Shown: positions 8,801 to 16,323 of the stretch, piece after piece | Position numbering within the stretch: position 1 is the stretch's first letter | Layout: the number at the start of each line of letters is the position of its first letter | Assembly: GCA_017522515.1 (NCBI GenBank) | Contig: JAFWZH010000298.1 | Span: forward strand, 1 to 29,525 | DNA: 29,525 nt | From: Clostridia bacterium | Lineage (GTDB): Bacteria; Bacillota_A; Clostridia; UBA1212; UBA1255 | Direction: 5' to 3' | Translations under genes and position numbers: made by a program | The notes under the pieces: model-generated | What the model was told of the DNA's origin: nothing | Database searches by the model: none | Seen by the model: the letters and a program-made list of their open reading frames with translations, nothing else

Positions 8801-8983
8801 ATGTTTGAAGAATATGGTGAACTCTTAACGGTAGATGAAGCTTGCGAAGTCCTCAGAATCGGACATAACATGATATACGCACTCTTAAATGCTGGTAAGC
8901 TTAAAGCATTCAAGTGCGGACGCATATGGAAAATCCCCAAAGTGGCAATAGAAAAATATATATTAGAAAATGCAGGTATATGA
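8801..8983 (+). CDS. xis: excisionase-like small HTH DNA-binding protein
   Basis: This 60-residue protein matches the excisionase/MerR-like HTH_17 family: LTVDEACEVLRIGHNMIYALLNAG then LKAFKCGRIWKIPKVAIEKYI. The wing containing the aromatic RIWKIP motif is typical. An AAAAAAGGAG site lies 10 bases before the ATG. It lies directly upstream of the tyrosine integrase, with a terminator between, the usual order in Tn916-like and other Firmicutes integrative elements. There it would bend DNA and bias the integrase toward excision. It could alternatively be a simple regulator of this family; the position favours Xis. Confidence 0.8.
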   Translation: MFEEYGELLTVDEACEVLRIGHNMIYALLNAGKLKAFKCGRIWKIPKVAIEKYILENAGI

Positions 8984-8988
8984 TAAGG

Positions 8989-9023
8989 GGCGGTCAGGTG
9001 AGAGCCTGACTGCCTTTATTTTA
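8989..9023 (+). terminator. intrinsic terminator between xis and int
   Basis: GGCGGTCAGG (8989-8998) pairs with CCTGACTGCC (9005-9014) with one G-T pair, then TTTATTTTA. It separates xis from int, which therefore needs its own promoter or readthrough. Confidence 0.85.
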
Positions 9024-9107
9024 TGATTATAAATAAAGCTTTAGTAAAGTAAAAAGAAAATAACTTCTTAACTTTGTAATAACCCTTTATCGATTATTTA
9101 AAGTTAT

Positions 9108-9144
9108 ACGGTTGTATATTATTCCTTTGAAAACTACCAACCGT
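9108..9144 (+). promoter_or_regulatory. inverted repeat and motif upstream of int, shared with the amidoligase leader
   Basis: ACGGTTG (9108-9114) and CAACCGT (9138-9144) are perfect complements just before the AAAGGAG site of int. The interval 9110-9135 matches 6590-6615 upstream of the amidoligase at 22 of 26 positions (core GGTT-x-TATATTAT-x-CCT-x-TGAA-x-ACT). In both leaders the GGTT is followed downstream by a complementary AACC arm. The motif may include a -10-like TATATT, but no good -35 is seen. Confidence 0.5.
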
Positions 9145-9159
9145 GAAAGGAGTTTTATT

Positions 9160-10581
9160 ATGTCAAAAACAAGAGCAAACAGAGAGGGAAATATCAGACA
9201 GCGAGCGGACGGAAGATGGGAGGTGCGCATAACCCTCGGTATAGATTTCGCTACAGGCGAGCCTAAAAGAATATCCAAATATGCTTCAACACAAGTGGAA
9301 GCGGTAAAGCTGTTACATCAGCTATCATTCCTGAGAGATACCGTACCGAACAGATTTCAAAATATAACACTTGGCGAATGGCTTGATATGTGTTTGGAGG
9401 TGTACATGAAAAACACCATCAAGCAATCCACATATAACAGCTATGAAAGCTATATTAGAGTACATTTAAAGCCCGCACTTGGCAATTTAGATCTTCAGGA
9501 TATCACGCCGAGATTGCTTCAGCAGTATTATAACTACAAAGCTGAAAAGGAAGGACTGGCGCCAAAAACATTGGTAAACATCAATCTGTTTTTGCACAAG
9601 TCCTTATCTTATGCGGTTGCCGAGGGGCATATTAGCAGCAATCCCGCAGAGGCCATTAATTTATCACGAGGGCAAAAGCCGCAAATAGAAATCCTTACCC
9701 GTGACGAGCAGGCACAGCTTGTCAGTGCAAGCTATAAGCACCGTTACGGCGTTTTTGTACGCTTGACTCTTTTTACCGGACTCAGACTTGGAGAGCTTTT
9801 GGGACTCAGATGGGAAGATATTGACACAAAAGCATGTTTACTTCATGTCAGGCGAACACTTAATCGCTTGAACAAAAAGGAAAGACCGCAATCCCCGGGG
9901 GAAGCGACAACAGAGATTGTTATACAGACGCCTAAATCTGAAAATTCTTTTCGCAGTATTCCGCTTTTGCCTACGGTAATGCAAGAGCTTATCGCATGGA
10001 AAATGTCACAGGCAAATGACCGCTTTGTAGCAGGTGAAAACTATAACGACAGCGGAATGCTTGTAACAAATCCATATGGCGGCTATATTGAGCCGAGGAC
10101 GTTTAAGGATTATTATAACCAGATCCTCGAGCTTGCCGGAATGAGACATTTTACATTTCATGCTTTGAGGCATACCTTTGCATCACGTGCAATGGAACAG
10201 GGGATGGATCCCAAAACCCTCTCGGTGATTCTCGGACATTATTCGGTGTCATTTACACTTGATACGTATGCTCATGTCCTCATTGACCACAAGCGAGAGG
10301 GCATGGCTCTGATGGAGGATCTCTACAATATGCAGCCAAATAACGATCAACCGACTTCATATCCCATAATAATCACAACGCAGGAGGACGGAGAGCTGTT
10401 TTTCACAGCACCGGATTTTCCTGCGATTTCTTTTACGGGGCTTGATATGCAGGGCGGAATTGTATATATGAAAGAACGGATTGAGGAAGAGCTGTTGACC
10501 GCAGCCATCCCTCCTCTATCTACACCGATCACACTTCTTCAAACCGCTTCCAATCAGATGATATTCCATGTCGGAATATAA
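9160..10581 (+). CDS. int: tyrosine recombinase (integrase) with HicB-like C-terminal domain
   Basis: The start is the ATG at 9160, with AAAGGAG 8 bases upstream, giving 473 residues. Domains in order are an AP2-like/arm-binding N-terminus (GNIRQRADGRWEVRITLG), a SAM-like core-binding domain (about 60-150), and the catalytic domain with LFTGLRLGELLGLRW (Arg I), HALRHTFASR (His-x-x-Arg), LGHYS and the TLDTYAHV tyrosine. After the usual end there is an extra segment at about 401-473. It begins YPIIITTQEDGELFFTAPDF and ends with an IPPLSTP-like motif, the pattern of HicB-type antitoxins (beta-rich 'YPaxxxxEDGxxxxxxPDxP' fold). The enzyme would integrate and excise the element, most likely at the 3' end of a tRNA-fMet gene, judging by the duplicated flank at 27 kb. 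The HicB-like tail is unusual and its role unknown. Confidence 0.92.
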   Translation: MSKTRANREGNIRQRADGRWEVRITLGIDFATGEPKRISKYASTQVEAVKLLHQLSFLRDTVPNRFQNITLGEWLDMCLEVYMKNTIKQSTYNSYESYIRVHLKPALGNLDLQDITPRLLQQYYNYKAEKEGLAPKTLVNINLFLHKSLSYAVAEGHISSNPAEAINLSRGQKPQIEILTRDEQAQLVSASYKHRYGVFVRLTLFTGLRLGELLGLRWEDIDTKACLLHVRRTLNRLNKKERPQSPGEATTEIVIQTPKSENSFRSIPLLPTVMQELIAWKMSQANDRFVAGENYNDSGMLVTNPYGGYIEPRTFKDYYNQILELAGMRHFTFHALRHTFASRAMEQGMDPKTLSVILGHYSVSFTLDTYAHVLIDHKREGMALMEDLYNMQPNNDQPTSYPIIITTQEDGELFFTAPDFPAISFTGLDMQGGIVYMKERIEEELLTAAIPPLSTPITLLQTASNQMIFHVGI

Positions 10582-10585
10582 AAAC

Positions 10586-10626
10586 AGGATGGTGCACCGT
10601 GGTGTACCATCCTTAAGCTTTTTTAT
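10586..10626 (+). terminator. intrinsic terminator after int
   Basis: AGGATGGTGCA pairs with TGTACCATCCT (one G-U), ending at 10613, followed by TAAGCTTTTTT. The same hairpin occurs at 26954-26981. Confidence 0.85.
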
Positions 10627-10695
10627 AATTGTGAACGATTTGTTTCCAAACACTCCGATATCATGGGCTTTGTTTACAATAAATCCACAGACTCG

Positions 10696-10717
10696 GGGGT
10701 CAAAATGGGGTCAAAAT
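10696..10717 (+). repeat. tandem 11-bp direct repeat, candidate integrase arm sites
   Basis: GGGGTCAAAAT occurs twice back to back (10696-10706 and 10707-10717). The pair is preserved in the second copy at 27063-27084 (last base C). The position between int and the attachment edge is where arm-type integrase sites usually lie; that role is inferred. Confidence 0.5.
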
Positions 10718-10770
10718 TTTAGTGCAAGAGGTATAAATTCCCCACTTTGGGCTAAAAAACGCATAAAAAA

Positions 10771-10803
10771 GCACCGAAATCATGTGATTTCGGTGCCGTT
10801 TTG
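10771..10803. terminator. perfect hairpin at the element edge
   Basis: GCACCGAAATCA (10771-10782) and TGATTTCGGTGC (10785-10796) form a 12-bp stem with a 2-base spacer, followed by CGTTTTGG. A degenerate version (GCACCGAAATC...GATTTCGGCG TTTTTT) lies just before the tRNA at 27139-27168. It may terminate transcription in either direction. Confidence 0.6.
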
Positions 10804-10900
10804 GCAAGTCAGACCAAAAAAGATATCATCGTTTCATAGAAGAATACTTCTTTTGATCGCATTATTGTCATCAAGTCTGTTACTAAAACTTAATTATGCA

Positions 10901-10937
10901 AAAGATTATTGAATGTTTACAGAGAACTTTCATTCAA
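10901..10937 (-). terminator. weak terminator after the ATPase/TOPRIM operon
   Basis: On the - strand TTGAATG pairs with CATTCAA (10931-10937 with 10909-10915), followed by TAATCTTTT. The stem is short with a 15-base loop, so confidence is low. Confidence 0.35.
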
Positions 10938-10944
10938 AACACTT

Positions 10945-11724
10945 TTATTCCCCGTTCTCAATCTGACTAAGTAATCTATCCAAGAGTATATTGATGTTCG
11001 AATATCGTTTGATGGAATTATCACTCTCTTTAATGAAATTCCATGACTCATCATAACTCATATTTTGTAAAGCTCCTGGCGTAGCTTTTATAACAGCCGT
11101 AAATCCTACCGGATCAAGTTCATAGCGTGCCGCAAATTCTTCGGCCTTACTTGTTTTATCACGTACAGATAGATTAGCATCCCCATGTATAAAGTGGTCT
11201 AAATTACTTGAGAAAAAGTAGATCGAGTATTTTGGGCGTTTGGATTTCACCTGTATTTCAGAAATTGATGAAAGATAGTTTAAATTTCCTTGTTTGCGTT
11301 TGTTACGTTCCACCATACTTTCGACATCAGTTGTTAATATACCATTTTCTCCGTAATATGGTTTTTCCTCGCCATTAGGATTTTCACCAAATATTATTTG
11401 GTCATTTGGAATGTATGCGCCATCCAAATCTACGAGTTGAATTATTTCTGTGACATCTTTAGGATATAGCTTTTCTGTGTCAAAAAAAGATTTTAAAAAT
11501 AATTTGTAAATACATCCTTCAATTACATCAGCTGAAATTCCATACTTAGAGGTAATATCACCACGCTTGTCACAGCCGTCTTCCACAATGGTTGGAAAAA
11601 ACACTTCAATTTCCGGATTTATACTGTCAAACAAAGCTGATATAGCTGGCTTAAGCGCATTTATTTCAGATTGCCCTTCTACAAGGACGAGAACTACTTT
11701 TCTTTTTGGTCGCTTATTTTTCAT
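10945..11724 (-). CDS. TOPRIM-like (OLD/RloB-type) putative nuclease, partner of the ATPase
   Basis: The 259-residue protein has an N-terminal beta strand and acidic motif VVLVLVEGQSEINALKP (Glu in VEGxSE), and later a DxD motif (IIQLVDLDGAY, about residues 94-104). This is the E...DxD arrangement of TOPRIM nucleases. A further conserved-looking block is YFFSSNLDHFIHGDAN...K..KAEEFAARY, resembling the SN..E..L..K..A..F pattern of RloB/AbiLii-type proteins. Its ATG at 11724 overlaps the TGA of the upstream ATPase gene (ATGA), so the two are translationally coupled. Such ATPase plus TOPRIM pairs (RloAB, AbiL, PARIS/AriAB, OLD-like, Gabija) act in anti-phage abortive defence, where the ATPase controls the nuclease. 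Exact family unassigned: the protein could represent a divergent branch. Confidence 0.72.
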   Translation of the reverse strand: MKNKRPKRKVVLVLVEGQSEINALKPAISALFDSINPEIEVFFPTIVEDGCDKRGDITSKYGISADVIEGCIYKLFLKSFFDTEKLYPKDVTEIIQLVDLDGAYIPNDQIIFGENPNGEEKPYYGENGILTTDVESMVERNKRKQGNLNYLSSISEIQVKSKRPKYSIYFFSSNLDHFIHGDANLSVRDKTSKAEEFAARYELDPVGFTAVIKATPGALQNMSYDESWNFIKESDNSIKRYSNINILLDRLLSQIENGE

Positions 11725-13193
11725 GACTCTATAGACGACCTCGCTTTTCTCATCGCAGCAGAAATTTTATAACTTTTAGTTTTGTTATATATTTGTTCTT
11801 CCTGCTCCCCAAGAACAATTTCTCTAAAATAAGTGTCCCGCAAATTATTAGTGGCCGCAATATTTTTTAGTCTAAAATAGCGATTATTGGGATTCGTAGT
11901 GGTAAATGCCAAAAATTTTTTATTTAATACTTCTAATGGCCTTAGATTATGTGATGTGAAAATCAACTGCCCTTTTCCTGACTCTTCAAATGTTTGCAAA
12001 ATTTCTCCTAATAAATACTCAAAAATGCCAGCATCGAATTCATCAATTGCCAAAGTAAAAGATTGGTCATTATATGCAGCAACAATTAAGCTTAAAACGG
12101 AAATAATTTTTCTAACGCCATCTGATTCATTTCTCAATGGCAGCTCTATTTCATTACGATAAGCTACCAATTCAGCTATACATCCTGGATCTCCATCGCT
12201 GGTTATCGCATCGTTAACCTTTTTGAACCCAATTCTTAAACCAGGAACAAGTTGGGATAAAACCTCACTAAGGCCACTCAAAATATTGTTAAAATGATCA
12301 AATGAATCATTATCAAATGTTTGAGGAGATCTTACATCGAAATGTACCATTCCTCTTCTTGTGTATAGTGGCAAAGCAAAATTCAGTCGAATAAGTCCTG
12401 ACGATTTTGTGTCAATAACAAAGAAGAACAATGATGCAAAGAATCTCATTTCAAGAAGCACTTGATAATAGATTGAATACAATCCACTTTCCTTGAATAT
12501 TTGAAGTGTCTTTTTGTTGAATATAAACGAACGAGATTTTTCAGCAGTTAACTTTTTATTGATTTCTAAGTTTAAGAATGCCTCTTTATCTTTACCAATA
12601 AAAGCTTTGAGTTTGGGAGCTGAACCGAAAGGAGCATTTATTACAGAGGTATCAATAATTGTCTGCTTGATTTTTCTCTTTCCTAATTCGTCCCAAGATA
12701 ATTTTATTATTTCATCGTATATATAGACTCTATAAACTTCTGATGGAATTTGATAATCATCTGGAGCGTCCTTGTATTTCTCTTGAATCTCATCCTCAGT
12801 AAGTTTAATTTTTTTCATGCTGAATACGTACTCAAGCTCTCTGATTTCACCACTAATATATTGCAGATCAAATGTAAAATCTAACCGTGAAAAGTTTTCA
12901 CCAACGGATATGCAATCGGCATATACATCCGGCACACTTCCACCAGACATTAAAATTTCTAATATCGAAAGTGCTTCTATAAGTGCAGTTTTTCCAGATC
13001 CATTTTGACCATATACTCCTAATACATCTGATTTAGTACCATATGGAACATATTGCTTACCACAATCCAACAAAATTTCTCCATGTTTAACGCTTTTAAA
13101 GTTATCAAGTTCAATTTTTTTTATTCTTATTGTAGGTAAGTTGTCAGCATGTTCGTCTGTAATGAAAAATTCTTTATGAAAATCCATATACAT
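11721..13193 (-). CDS. AAA/ABC-type ATPase of an OLD/RloA-like defence pair
   Basis: SMC/RecF-like ATPase of the AAA_15/AAA_21 type. It has an N-terminal IRIKKIELDNFKSVKHG strand-turn, Walker A GVYGQNGSGKTALIE, a signature-like SDGVRKIISVLSLIV, Walker B FTLAIDEFD, and a QLIFTSHN switch histidine. An upstream in-frame ATG at 13214 has a good AAGGAG, but it lies only two bases downstream of a perfect -10 (13217-13222), so it would precede the transcription start. I therefore prefer the ATG at 13193 (or 13187), served by AGAGGAAGGGG, giving about 490 residues. It is coupled by a 4-base overlap to the TOPRIM-like gene. By analogy it senses phage-induced change and licenses the nuclease; trigger and target are unknown. 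Confidence 0.85.
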   Translation of the reverse strand: MYMDFHKEFFITDEHADNLPTIRIKKIELDNFKSVKHGEILLDCGKQYVPYGTKSDVLGVYGQNGSGKTALIEALSILEILMSGGSVPDVYADCISVGENFSRLDFTFDLQYISGEIRELEYVFSMKKIKLTEDEIQEKYKDAPDDYQIPSEVYRVYIYDEIIKLSWDELGKRKIKQTIIDTSVINAPFGSAPKLKAFIGKDKEAFLNLEINKKLTAEKSRSFIFNKKTLQIFKESGLYSIYYQVLLEMRFFASLFFFVIDTKSSGLIRLNFALPLYTRRGMVHFDVRSPQTFDNDSFDHFNNILSGLSEVLSQLVPGLRIGFKKVNDAITSDGDPGCIAELVAYRNEIELPLRNESDGVRKIISVLSLIVAAYNDQSFTLAIDEFDAGIFEYLLGEILQTFEESGKGQLIFTSHNLRPLEVLNKKFLAFTTTNPNNRYFRLKNIAATNNLRDTYFREIVLGEQEEQIYNKTKSYKISAAMRKARSSIES

Positions 13194-13216
13194 CCCCTTC
13201 CTCTTCTGTACCATAC

Positions 13217-13245
13217 ATTATACTCCTTTTCAACACACTTGTCAA
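13217..13245 (-). promoter_or_regulatory. perfect sigma-A promoter of the ATPase/TOPRIM operon
   Basis: On the - strand TTGACA (13240-13245), a 17-base spacer and TATAAT (13217-13222). The expected start is near 13209-13211, leaving a leader of about 20 bases and excluding the ATG at 13214. The IS element ends 45 bases upstream. Confidence 0.82.
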
Positions 13246-13290
13246 TGCATACTATGTAAATTTTATATAAATTATTCTATTTTTGATAAG

Positions 13291-14690
13291 TGTGCGCCGT
13301 TTTTGAGCTTATTATGCAATGAAACACAAATATATTAGGAATTAAATTACTACAATTCACAACACAAACGCTATACATTTTTCCATCCGTATCAAATAAA
13401 GTTTTTTATAATTATATAGTAGAATGATTATGAAAAAATTTTTATTTAAAGGAGTAAAGAAAAATGCAAAGAAATTCATACCCCATCGAAACCATTATTG
13501 ACTGCTGTACAAGCTACCGCACCGGCACCCCAGTTACCGCTATCGTTAAAGAGTCAGGGGTCCCTCGCAGCACCATTTACTATTGGCTCAAAAAATATAA
13601 CAATGTTTCAGATGCCAAAGAAATCAAGCCACAAAAAGAACTCGATAATGTAAGACGAACATGCGAAAAAGCAAAGCAGATTTGTGAAGTTCTTCAATTG
13701 GTAAACTGTACTTGCCAATCACCACTAAAAACCAGACTCTACGAACTTGAAAAACTGTATGGAAAATTCAGCACCCGCGTTCTGTGTGAAGCATTGGAGG
13801 TGGATCGCGGGACATTTTATAATCACATACTGCGAAATAAAAAGACAAACACAACCTACGCCAAGCACAGGCAAGAATTGTCGGATGTCATTCGTGAAGT
13901 ATATGAAGAAAGTCGTGGGCTTTTCGGATCTGCAAAAATACTATCTGTATTACAAACCCGCGGATATCATACAAGTACAAAAATGATTTGCGAACTGATG
14001 GAAGAAATGGGCTTACGTAGTTTTCGATTACATGCAAAGAAAGAACGTGCAATGTGGGATAAACTGCGCGAACCGAAAAACATATTACAGCGGGAGTTCT
14101 CTGCAGAGGAGCCCAACCTCGTATGGCTCAGTGATTGCACGCAATTTACTTTGTTTCATAAAACCTATTATCTGTGCGCAATCATGGATGTATTTTCAAG
14201 AAAAATCATCGCTTATAAAATCTCGTCAAAAGCCAGCACGCAACTTGTAACCGCTACATTCAAAATAGCATATGCTTCGCGGAAACCGGATGACCGATTA
14301 TTATTTCATTCTGACCGGGGATGTCAGTATACATCATACTCGTTTCACACATTATTGATAGCAAACGGTATCACACAGTCATTTTCCCGTTCTGGAAATC
14401 CTTACGACAATGGCGCAATGGAGTCATTCTTCTCATCGTTTAAGCAAGAAGAAATATACCGCACTTCATATCGTTCTGTTGAAGACTGTAAAGCTCACAT
14501 TGCTGAATATATGGAGTTCTATAATTCCAAGCGCCCACATCGTGCAAACAATTATAAAACACCCGACCAAACAGAGGAACTTTACTATCAAAGAAAAACG
14601 AACCGCGATGTCCAAACAGCACGGTTCGAAAGTTAACGTCATTTTTAAGTTTACTCGCCGTTTTTTGAATTTTTGCAAAAACGGTGTCCA
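13291..14690 (+). mobile_element. complete IS3-family insertion sequence, 1400 bp
   Basis: The ends are imperfect inverted repeats: left TGTGCGCCGTTTTTG (13291-13305), right (reverse complement, ending 14690) TGGACACCGTTTTTG. ATAAG flanks both sides (13286-13290 and 14691-14695), consistent with a 5-bp target duplication. It contains one uninterrupted transposase gene. The insertion lies between the ATPase promoter and the tRNA-fragment attachment site without breaking a recognisable gene. Confidence 0.82.
13464..14636 (+). CDS. IS3-family DDE transposase, single uninterrupted ORF
   Basis: The 390-residue protein has an N-terminal HTH (TAIVKESGVPRSTIYYWLKKY, about 24-44), the HTH_21 linker region of IS3 OrfB (SRGLFGSAKILSVLQTRGYHTS, about 137-160), and an rve/RNase H-like catalytic core. 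The DDE residues are Asp in VWLSDCTQF, Asp in FHSDRGCQYTS, and Glu in NPYDNGAMESFFSSFK. It ends with NSKRPH, typical of IS3. A strong AAAGGAG site lies 8 bases before the ATG. Most IS3 elements split this protein into OrfA and OrfB joined by a -1 frameshift; here both parts are in one frame. All catalytic residues are present, so the element may be active. Confidence 0.93.
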   Translation: MQRNSYPIETIIDCCTSYRTGTPVTAIVKESGVPRSTIYYWLKKYNNVSDAKEIKPQKELDNVRRTCEKAKQICEVLQLVNCTCQSPLKTRLYELEKLYGKFSTRVLCEALEVDRGTFYNHILRNKKTNTTYAKHRQELSDVIREVYEESRGLFGSAKILSVLQTRGYHTSTKMICELMEEMGLRSFRLHAKKERAMWDKLREPKNILQREFSAEEPNLVWLSDCTQFTLFHKTYYLCAIMDVFSRKIIAYKISSKASTQLVTATFKIAYASRKPDDRLLFHSDRGCQYTSYSFHTLLIANGITQSFSRSGNPYDNGAMESFFSSFKQEEIYRTSYRSVEDCKAHIAEYMEFYNSKRPHRANNYKTPDQTEELYYQRKTNRDVQTARFES

Positions 14691-14728
14691 ATAAGCGAAA
14701 ACGAAAAAAGCCTGAATTTATCGAAAAA

Positions 14729-14783
14729 AATAGGAGTCAATCTCTCACAGTCCAATAAAACTGTTCAGAACTTGACTCCTATT
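14729..14783. terminator. 12-bp inverted repeat next to the tRNA-fragment att site
   Basis: AATAGGAGTCAA (14729-14740) and TTGACTCCTATT (14772-14783) are perfect complements around a 31-base spacer, ending 3 bases before the att repeat. This could be a terminator-like structure or a recombinase/repressor site. Without a clear T-run the function is open. Confidence 0.5.
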
Positions 14784-14786
14784 CAA

Positions 14787-14827
14787 TTGGTTGCGGAGGT
14801 GGGATTTGAACCTCACGACCTCCGGGT
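14787..14827 (-). repeat. att copy: displaced 3' part of tRNA-fMet
   Basis: These 41 bases are identical to 27167-27207, which cover the CCA end, acceptor 3' strand, T arm and variable region of the intact tRNA-fMet on the - strand. The identity stops within the anticodon-arm region, and no 5' half is present. This is the classical signature of an integrative element's distal attachment site; the paired site is the tRNA at 27.2 kb. It contains the same extra A in the T arm as the intact gene. Confidence 0.88.
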
Positions 14828-14836
14828 ATGAGGAGA

Positions 14837-15010
14837 TTAGGGTGACTTCAAAAACCCGACCCGATGGACTTTAGAAGGCTTTTGGGGGACTGTTTTCGCC
14901 GACGAACGTCTTAAAAACGCCGATTCTTGATTCTGTGTTTGGTATAGCCTCTGTGCTGTCAACAACATCTTAATAGAATCGCCAAGCAATTGCAAAGACA
15001 CAGGGTAATA
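14837..15010 (-). pseudogene. possible decayed coding remnant in a 440-bp gene-free stretch
   Basis: The interval 14831-15273 holds no convincing gene. On the - strand one frame stays open to a stop at 14837-14839, passing through LLTAQRLYQTQNQ and ending KVHRVGFLKSP. It has no start or ribosome-binding site, and neighbouring frames continue the similarity-like pattern upstream, suggesting a decayed gene or a dispersed intergenic repeat. The rest of the stretch is AT-rich and featureless apart from the terminator at 15201-15245. Confidence 0.22.
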
Positions 15011-15200
15011 CTTGAATATGTTTCAGTTTTTGCGCGCTTTATTATAAAACGATTTACAATGTTAAGTATTTCCAAGAAAATGTAGCACAAAGATATAGCA
15101 ATTATAAATTGTGTTTTTTATGAAAATGGTGTTTATATCATTTTGAAATATGTTTTAATAAAAAATCGAAGGCAATTTTATAACGATGAAAAACATTGGT

Positions 15201-15245
15201 AAAAAAACGGAAGCACAGAATACGGAAAAAGAGTTCTGTGCTTCC
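15201..15245 (-). terminator. intrinsic terminator of the M23-like gene
   Basis: GGAAGCACAGAA (15209-15220) and TTCTGTGCTTCC (15234-15245) form a 12-bp stem. Read on the - strand the stem is followed by GTTTTTTTACC. Confidence 0.88.
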
Positions 15246-15273
15246 TTCTGAAATAACTCAAATCTGTAACAAA

Positions 15274-16260
15274 TCAATCGGGGTGATCCAGATTTTTTAG
15301 AAATGTAGGATTCATCAAATCAGAACGTCTCTGGAATTTGTTGTTAGCGTCTACATATGTGTATTTCTTATTGTTTCGCTGAGTCAAGCCTCCAGAAGTG
15401 TCACCCATATAGAGTTCAAGGTGTAGCATAGTAGTCTTACTGATAGCGGCACGCATGATTGTACCAATAACATCCCCTTGTTTAACCTTATCTCCTGCTT
15501 TTACAGCCGAAGAAATTTCACAGTATCTAAGAATTGAACCATCATCGTTTTGCACTTCTACGGCCTTAGTAGTCTCATAGAAGGTATATACTTGAAGAAC
15601 AGTGCCCGAAGTCATTGCATATATCTTCGTGCCTGCCTCAGCAACGAAATCTATACCAGCGTGCGCACGTTTTCCGCTATCGCGAGCCGAAGCAAACTTA
15701 CGACTTCCAGTGATGGATTTGAAATCCTCTTTCAAAGGAAGAGTCCAAGACTCCATACACATTTCCTCGAATTCTTTGATACGATCTTCTATTTCACTTG
15801 TATCACTTTCGTATGTATCATTAAGATACTGACGTGTCGTGGTATCACAAACACCCGTTTGAGCGAGCCCCATATCTTTTTGAAATTTCTTTAAGGCTTT
15901 AACTGTGTTGTTGCCAGGCAAACCGTCAACAGAAAGCTTCCCATAATTCAATTCATTCAGTTTTTGCTGAATATCCTTGACGAGCGATTTCTCCTTAGCG
16001 AGCGTTTTGGAACCAGCTATACCATCTTCAGTTAAACCGTATGTTTTCTGGAAGGCTTTTGTGGCAGAAACGGTTCTATTGCCGTAAATACCATCTGCGG
16101 CACCGCAGTCAAAGGCGAGAAAGTTCATGGTTTTTTGATGCCAGGTAACGTCGCTTCCGGTAGAACCTTTACGCAAGGTAGAAGTAGCTGCGAAAGAGGG
16201 AACAGCCAGACATGATACCAGCAGAGTGAGCATAAGCACGATAGAAATAATCTTTTTCAT
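15274..16260 (-). CDS. secreted peptidoglycan-binding / M23-family protein with substituted catalytic His
   Basis: The 328-residue protein has a signal peptide (1-24, cleavage after PSFA). Two PG_binding_1 modules follow (about 31-90 and 93-148: LRKGSTGSDVTWHQKTMNFL..DGIYGNRTVSATKAFQ and DIQQKLNELNYG..DGLPGNNTVKALKKFQ). After a short charged linker comes an M23/LytM-type beta domain (about 195-310). Zinc ligands H200 and D204 (HAGIDF) and H280 (MLHLEL) are present. However, the position of the first His in the usual HxH motif is Met278, so hydrolysis may be impaired. It probably binds or trims the cell wall; a regulatory, non-catalytic role is possible. AAAGGAC precedes the ATG. It has its own promoter region and terminator, so it is monocistronic. 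Confidence 0.88.
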   Translation of the reverse strand: MKKIISIVLMLTLLVSCLAVPSFAATSTLRKGSTGSDVTWHQKTMNFLAFDCGAADGIYGNRTVSATKAFQKTYGLTEDGIAGSKTLAKEKSLVKDIQQKLNELNYGKLSVDGLPGNNTVKALKKFQKDMGLAQTGVCDTTTRQYLNDTYESDTSEIEDRIKEFEEMCMESWTLPLKEDFKSITGSRKFASARDSGKRAHAGIDFVAEAGTKIYAMTSGTVLQVYTFYETTKAVEVQNDDGSILRYCEISSAVKAGDKVKQGDVIGTIMRAAISKTTMLHLELYMGDTSGGLTQRNNKKYTYVDANNKFQRRSDLMNPTFLKNLDHPD

Positions 16261-16309
16261 AACTTTGTCCTTTCTTTAATAAAGAGTTGTAAATCGGATG
16301 TGAAAGGTT

Positions 16310-16323
16310 CAACTGCGCAGTTG
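16310..16323. promoter_or_regulatory. 14-bp perfect palindrome in the M23 gene leader
   Basis: CAACTGCGCAGTTG is a perfect palindrome between the TATAAT-like -10 region (about 16345-16355, - strand) and the ribosome-binding site. It may be a repressor site or small leader hairpin. The CTGCGCAG core is also found in the inverted repeat at 27458-27497. Confidence 0.4.

Larger units (their letters stand above)
10583..10804 (+). repeat. element end, copy 1: int terminator plus attachment-side segment
   Basis: This segment matches 26950-27170 along most of its length. Shared parts are the AGGATGGTG...ACCATCCT hairpin, the tandem GGGGTCAAAAT pair, the CCCCACTTTGGGCT block and the GCACCGAAAT hairpin, ending in TTTTGG. 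In copy 2 the next base starts the tRNA-fMet 3' end; here unrelated sequence (CAAGTCAGACC) follows. I infer that it is the tRNA-proximal end of the integrase-bearing element. Confidence 0.8.

Noticed and set aside
10568..10912. Rightward 114-residue ORF overlapping the end of int, with a similar peptide readable at 26992-27189
   Set aside because: Both lie in the duplicated element end that contains a terminator and the attachment edge. Many of the differences between the copies change amino acids, and no ribosome-binding site is present. The peptide similarity simply follows DNA duplication.
13747..14694. Additional ORFs in other frames of the IS element
   Set aside because: The transposase occupies the full length in one frame with a complete DDE set, so the others are shadows.
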